DNA from: Dicaeum eximium
Lineage: Eukaryota > Chordata > Aves > Passeriformes > Dicaeidae
Direction of reading: 5' to 3'
Assembly (NCBI GenBank): GCA_013396995.1
Contig: VWZP01008552.1
Coordinates: 186,001 to 250,000, forward strand
Length of the DNA: 64,000 nucleotides
Shown: positions 59,161-64,000 of the stretch, piece by piece
How positions within the stretch are numbered: the first letter of the stretch is position 1
Layout of the letters: every line of letters begins with the position of its first letter
Made by a program: the position numbers and the translations under genes
Notes under the pieces: generated by a model
What the model was told of the DNA's origin: nothing
Seen by the model: the letters and a program-made list of their open reading frames with translations, nothing else
Databases searched by the model: none

Positions 59161-59715
59161 TGGGCAGCAGGACAAGGGAGGGGATTCTGCCCCTTTACCC
59201 TGCTCAGGTGAGACCCCACCTGCAGAGCTGCCTTCAGCCCTGGGGTCCAACAGCAGAAGACTGTAGAGCTGCTGGAGAGAGTCCAGAGGAGGCCACAAAG
59301 ATGCTCCAAGGGCTGGAGCCCCTCTGCTCTGGAGAGGCAGGGAGAGCTGGGAGTGCTCACCTGGAGAAAGCTCCAGGGAGACCTCAGAGCCCCTTCAGTG
59401 CCTAAAGGGGCTCCAGGAGAGCTGGAGAAGGGCTGTGAACAAGGGCCTGGGGTGACAGGACAAGGGGGAATGCATTAGAGGGCAGGGTTAGATGGGATAT
59501 TGGGAAGGAATTCTTCCCTGTGAGGGTGGGGACGCCCTGGCACAGGTTGCCCAGAGAAGCTGTGGCTGCCCCTGGATCTCTGGAAGTGCCCAAGACCAGG
59601 TTGGACAGGACTTGGAGCCACCTGGGATAGTGGAAGGTGTCCCTGCCCATGGTAGGGGGTGGGACTGGATGGGCTTTAAGGTCCCTTCCAATCCAAACCA
59701 TCTGTGACTCCATGA
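59161..59715 (+). mobile_element. CR1 LINE fragment, 3' end, about 555 bp
   Basis: The copy is long and well preserved. Landmarks in order are GGCAGCAGGACAAGGGAGGG, GAGACCCCACCTGCAGAGCT, GAGAGTCCAGAGGAGGCCAC, CTCACCTGGAGAAAGCTCC, TGACAGGACAAGGGGGAATG, TTGCCCAGAGAAGCTGTGGC, GGGATAGTGGAAGGTGTCCC and GGTCCCTTCCAATCCAAACC. It ends ATCTGTGACTCCATG. It belongs to the same subfamily as the copy at 51299. A short internal gap removes part of the region after GGGGGAATG relative to that copy. Confidence 0.97.
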
Positions 59716-59999
59716 ATTTACTGTGATCACTTTGCCCTGTTTGAGATTTTCCTACCATCTCACCTTGGGAATTGGAGTAAGAAGATAATACAATCCTATG
59801 TTTTTTCCCAGATGTAGCAGGTCAAATGAGAATCAGTGTTGGCCTCTTTCCTGCTCTTACTAAGATCTTTTCTGTATCTGTTGTGTACCTGCCTATACTT
59901 TTAAGTTTTCTCTTCCTTTTGCTAGCTCAGAGTCATGGAACTACTTGAGATGCTGAAGGGCTTCTCTCTTTTAACAGAAAAGCTGTGTCCTCAGTGACG
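59716..59999. other. Unassigned DNA
   Basis: Nothing recognised. Confidence 0.5.
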
Positions 60000-60110
60000 A
60001 AGAGGGAGTAATGAAAAATACAAATGCAAATTAGTCAAACTCAGTTGTGTGATAAAGCTGAATAATCAATGACTTTAAAGACTGGTGTTGCCAATAAAAA
60101 TCCCTCATGT
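60000..60110. other. Candidate conserved non-coding element with octamer and HOX-like motifs
   Basis: ACAAATGCAAATTAG contains the octamer ATGCAAAT fused to a TAAT-type core. GCTGAATAATCAATGACTTT carries a PBX/HOX-like ATCAAT. The density of such sites in about 100 bases, with no repeat, suggests a developmental enhancer. Confidence 0.33.
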
Positions 60111-61504
60111 ATTTTCTTCTAATAAAGGCTGGAGACTGTTAATTCTGTTGCTTGCCCACTTGGCTGTGGTGGGTTTGTTCTCTTAGAATTGTGATGAGTC
60201 CATGAATTCAGCTGGAAAGAGGAAAGTGATGCTCTCCACAGCATTTTGGGGAGTCAAGTACTATAATTCCATTTCCTGGAATTGTCCCTTAATTAGAACC
60301 TGGAAATCACAGGATATCGATATTTCTTGTAGGATGCTCATATAGACCAATCTGTCTCTTAGTGCAAATGAAGGAATGAGGATGGGGTGAGTTTAGAGGG
60401 GTTTGGGGAAGGCTTGTCAGGAGTTTTTGTATTTTTTTCTTTGGTCGTTGAGATTTATGATGTTATGTAGACCTATTTGGCTGTTGTCCCCATCTGGTTG
60501 TGCTTAGCTTGGTGACAAAATTCACATCCTGACAGAAAGTAAGAAGATTAGCAACAAGATTGACTGAAGCTGTATCTCCTGCCTTCTTGGGAGAAATTGG
60601 GAAGAAAAACAAAGTGGGCCAGAAGTGTGGTTTACAACCTGAGCGCCCATGAACTGATCAGCAGAGTTCTTGCAGCTCATGCTGGGAATTCTGGCCCCAC
60701 AGCTCCCTTCTGGAGCAGCAACAAGCATCCCCTTTCAGCATTCCCTTGCCTCGGAAATGACACACTCATTTAGTTTGAGGCGTTGCTTCTGCAGCCAAGG
60801 AGCAGCCGTGAACTTGGGCTCCCTCTGTGCCCAAAGATGTGGCTTCTTACAACCACCCCAAGGGAAGGCAATTGGTGGGACACAGAGACAGCTGAAACAC
60901 TTCTGAACCTTTTTAGGTCTTTACTGCAGACAGGTCTGCAAGATCTTCCTCCATTTCTCCAAAACTTGGGTGCACCAAGCCCACGTGTGGGACTGTGTGA
61001 TGCTATCGCAGCCTCCTGGGAAAAAGTCACTATTTTTCCATGACCTAGAGCACTTTTCATCTCTCTGCTTGCTGGGCTGTGAGTGTTCTAGGGCAGGCAC
61101 CATATTGTTTTGTTCTGTTTCTTACAATACTTGGCAAAGAGCAAAGAGAAGGCTGTCTTGGCTCTTTACCAGGTCTCCAAAGTGCTAAAATATTACTAAC
61201 CTTGTAATAAATCTCAAATTTTTATTATTGTCTCACACTCCGCAGCTTATTTTGGCTTTGGGAATCTGCAAATTTGGACAAAAAAAAGTAAAAACTTGTC
61301 AAAGTGGAGCAAATGAGAGCACCCAGCTTCAGTCTCTTTAGCAAGACACAACTGTGAATCACTGCTCCTTGGGGAGAAGAACACAGGATTTCCTGGAACC
61401 AAATTCAGGACTTGACAGAGCTGTTTGATCTTCAACTGATGTTTTGTTTTTGTTTTCTAAGCAGCAATAACATAATTTTAAGCTATAAACAGACCATTTT
61501 CCCT
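60111..61504. other. Unassigned DNA
   Basis: No gene or transposon was recognised. Frames are short and overlapping. Confidence 0.5.
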
Positions 61505-61585
61505 TGTCCTTGAAGTGAGTCATTAATTAGTTAATAACATGAATTAATTACTGCCTATGCATAATTAAAGGGGCCATATTTGTTT
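61505..61585. other. Candidate conserved non-coding element, dense homeodomain sites
   Basis: Within about 70 bases there are several TAAT cores: CATTAATTAGTTAATAAC, GAATTAATTACTGCC and TATGCATAATTAAAGG. The last includes an octamer-like TATGCATAAT. No repeat signature was seen. Confidence 0.33.
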
Positions 61586-64000
61586 TATCTACAATGTCCT
61601 TTCTAGTGGTGCATTTTTATTAACAATCTCTCAATATCCAATTTTCCTTGTCCCCCGCAGGACCAAAAATTCTCCTTAAAGTCTGGTATAACACCTGTGC
61701 CTGGGATGTAATGAAATGCAACCCTCAAGCTCAGCCAGGATGAGATATGCAAAATAATTACTCTTGGATGACAAAGAGAAGCCCTGAGGGCTGCGTTCAC
61801 AAAAGGATGCCTTGTTTCTCTGGAAGGTTGGATCCCTGCCTGCCCTGCTCACCAGGAGCCACGCTGTTATCCTGGGCTGGGAATTGAGTGCATGGCCTGA
61901 AACTTTTGACAACTGCTTGGTCACATTTGGTGGCTAAATAAACGGTTTGTCTAATTAATTACTGGCATCTTGCTGATGGGGCTGTGCACAGTTCATGGTG
62001 AAAAGTTTATGTGCGTGTTTCAAACTGCTAAAAGAGTACACTTGAAATGTCCTCAGATAACAAAGAACTTCTTCTTTGATGGAGATTCTCCAGGTAGACA
62101 AGCAGGGAAGAAACAAAAGCCAAGCCTGCCTGGGAGTGCCTGTCCTCCTTCTGAGAAGACAATTTAATGCTTAGTTTGGGATGCTTGGCTCTTGCCTCTT
62201 CCCTCAGTGGCCTCTGTCCTGTCTAACACGTGGCCCCAATCAGGTGCCATGGTTTGTCCTTGGAATTAAATTTGAGTGAGTGAGATGTGCTGCACAGACA
62301 AGCAAACTTGCAGGAATATATCCCCGTGCCACATCCCTTCACCAAACATGGGATAGAGAAGGCCAGTGCTGAGTGAATATAAAATTATTCCATGTGTCAC
62401 AGCATCTCTTAGTACCTCCTCGTTATTCCTTTCACATTAAAAATGCTTCCCCCCGCCCGAACTGAATAGAAATCTGACCAATCCAAATGGGAAAATTAAT
62501 CTGTTGGTTCCTTTTACTGGAGCTGTAAAACTGCCTTGGCGATTCCAGATTGCTGTGGGTATTTTAGGGACTGATCCTTGGCCAGTCTGGGCTCTTCTTG
62601 GGCATTTGTCCTGTGTGCAGTTTGACCAGGTAGCTGTGCAGCTTAGGAAAGCCCAGATGTTTATTTTTAAAAATGTGACTTTATCAGATTTTCACCAGGT
62701 CTTTCACTACATCCTTGCCCCCTCTGTGTGCAGCTGGGATCTCAGGGGTCCCTGAGTGCAGCTCACGTTCTGTAGCACAAGGATTTCTGGTATTCAAGGG
62801 TGATGCCTTGGGGTTTGTTTGTGGTTTTGTTTGTTTCAGCCTTTGTCAGCTTGTTCATATAACACAAGGACAACTATTACCTTAAGTCCAGGCTGAAAAA
62901 TGGATATTTAAATTTCTCTTTCCGTTCTCTGGATTAATCTCTCCTCTTTCTTTCTCTTGCTGTCTGTGAGGTGAAATGATTTGGAGTTCTTTCCTGGCCT
63001 TATCTTCTATTTTTACAAAATGACAAAATGTTTAGTTTTGTGATGTATGTTTGGGAGATGTGTTTTAATTTGGGTTTTTTTTTTCCTTTCTCTGTGACCA
63101 AGTGTGATCTGATTGCAATGCTGTGAGTAATGGGCTGAACCAGAGCTCTGTTCTCCCCTGCTGCCAGTCTCTGAAGGATTTGTTATGCCCAAGTGTCAGA
63201 CAAATCTATCCACTGCAAACAGGAAAAACTCCTTCCTTCCCATTTCTAGCGTGTCTCCCCTGGCCCTTTGTAATCACAACTCTTTGGACGTTTGGTTAAA
63301 TGTAAATGTCAACTACACCCCACCCCAGCAGCCAGCCGAGACACACATCTGCACAGAGCTTGCACAGATGTCCACTGGGCCTTTTTTGCTGAAGGTTTTT
63401 TTGGAGAATTTTTGGTGGTTTTGTTGGGTTTTTTTTCATATACACTCTAAGAATGGTCAGGCTGGAAGAAGTGAAACGTGGCTGCCTGTCACCGGGGGTG
63501 ATTTGTGTGGGCCTTGGTGGGAGCACAAGGAGCTCAAGGTCCTCCCTCCCAGTGACAGATCCAGGACTGGCTGCAGGGTGTGCAGCCCTCCGGAGGGGTT
63601 TGAGTGGGACTGGGAAGGGGCTGCCCCTGGGTTGGTGTCTGTCAGGGCTGTGCTGGGCAGCGCTGAGAGGTTGCTCCAGAGGAAGTGTGGGATAGCGAAG
63701 AGGCAGCAGAGCAGCAATCCAAGCAGATTTGAGACTCTGCCAGCTACTAGCAATGGAAATCTTGCTGATAGGTGGCTCTGAGCCCATCCTGCCCGGGTCA
63801 GCTTCCCGCAGGAGTGAGTCCTCCTTCCTGCTCCTGGCCCCAGCACACTGTGCTCTCTAGAGGGCTGATTGCAGCTTGGCCCTTGAGGCGAAGAGATTAC
63901 TCCAGCATCAGCTGGTGTCATGAGCTCACTCCCTAATACTTTTCCACAAGCTTGAGATGCGTTTAGCAGGTAAGGGAGAGCTGGCAGTTGTCATGATTTG
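61586..64000. other. Unassigned non-coding DNA to the window end
   Basis: No transposon was recognised. A 198-codon plus-strand frame (63185-63781) and overlapping minus-strand frames show no domain. Near 63966-63975 CAGGTAAGG resembles a donor, but all three frames upstream contain stops within the plausible exon, so it is not called. Confidence 0.5.

Noticed and set aside
63185..63781. 198-codon plus-strand open frame
   Set aside because: No domain, and equally long frames exist on the opposite strand.
63850..63980. Possible exon before CAGGTAAGG near the window end
   Set aside because: All three plus-strand frames contain stop codons between the likely acceptor and this donor.

Overview
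The window looks like bird nuclear DNA, most likely from a passerine. The main evidence is a set of CR1-type LINE fragments on both strands. Most carry the avian CR1 3' end, seen as 'ccttccaacccaaaccattctgtgattc' or its complement, in split form across the entries below. There are also two retroviral-type solo LTRs with clean target-site duplications and a third with a weaker one. The sequence of the LTR at 56278-56970 resembles a solo-LTR family I associate with songbird genomes, but I could not check this against a database. Nothing suggests a prokaryote or a dense gene cluster.

I find no protein-coding gene, rRNA, tRNA or CRISPR array that I can defend. The longest open frames (about 180-230 codons) are either partly inside CR1 copies or have no recognisable domain, and they fit chance open frames in 64 kb. 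The window is best read as intergenic or long-intron DNA. A few places combine a good splice acceptor, a good splice donor and an open frame (977-1336, 24505-24584, 29031-29163), or an acceptor followed by a stop and a polyadenylation signal (3415-4035). They are listed as weak exon candidates.

Layout: 1-6500 is mostly unassigned, with a 94-nt pure pyrimidine tract at 2191-2284. From 6500 to 19100 there are four CR1 fragments, a possible LTR-like repeat (6872-7480) and a probable small minus-strand LTR (18732-19070). 19100-28170 is free of recognisable transposons. 28170-42400 holds four minus-strand CR1 copies. 45000-59720 holds five plus-strand CR1 pieces, one of them an old diverged copy, plus two solo LTRs of different families less than 600 bp apart in opposite orientation. 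59716-64000 is again unassigned.

Several unassigned stretches look like conserved non-coding regulatory elements: they keep CpG dinucleotides and homeodomain- or POU-like AT-rich motifs (4736-4905, 9180-9420, 16685-16930, 34555-34830, 39290-39490, 46095-46340, 49290-49520, 54170-54560, 60000-60110, 61505-61585). The strongest is 54170-54560, with six CpGs inside 37 bases next to a CAATTA core. Conservation itself cannot be seen from one sequence, so these remain inferences. I found no previously undescribed biological system; the most useful leads are the dated LTR insertions, the CR1 orientation switch near 43 kb, and the CpG-retaining elements.
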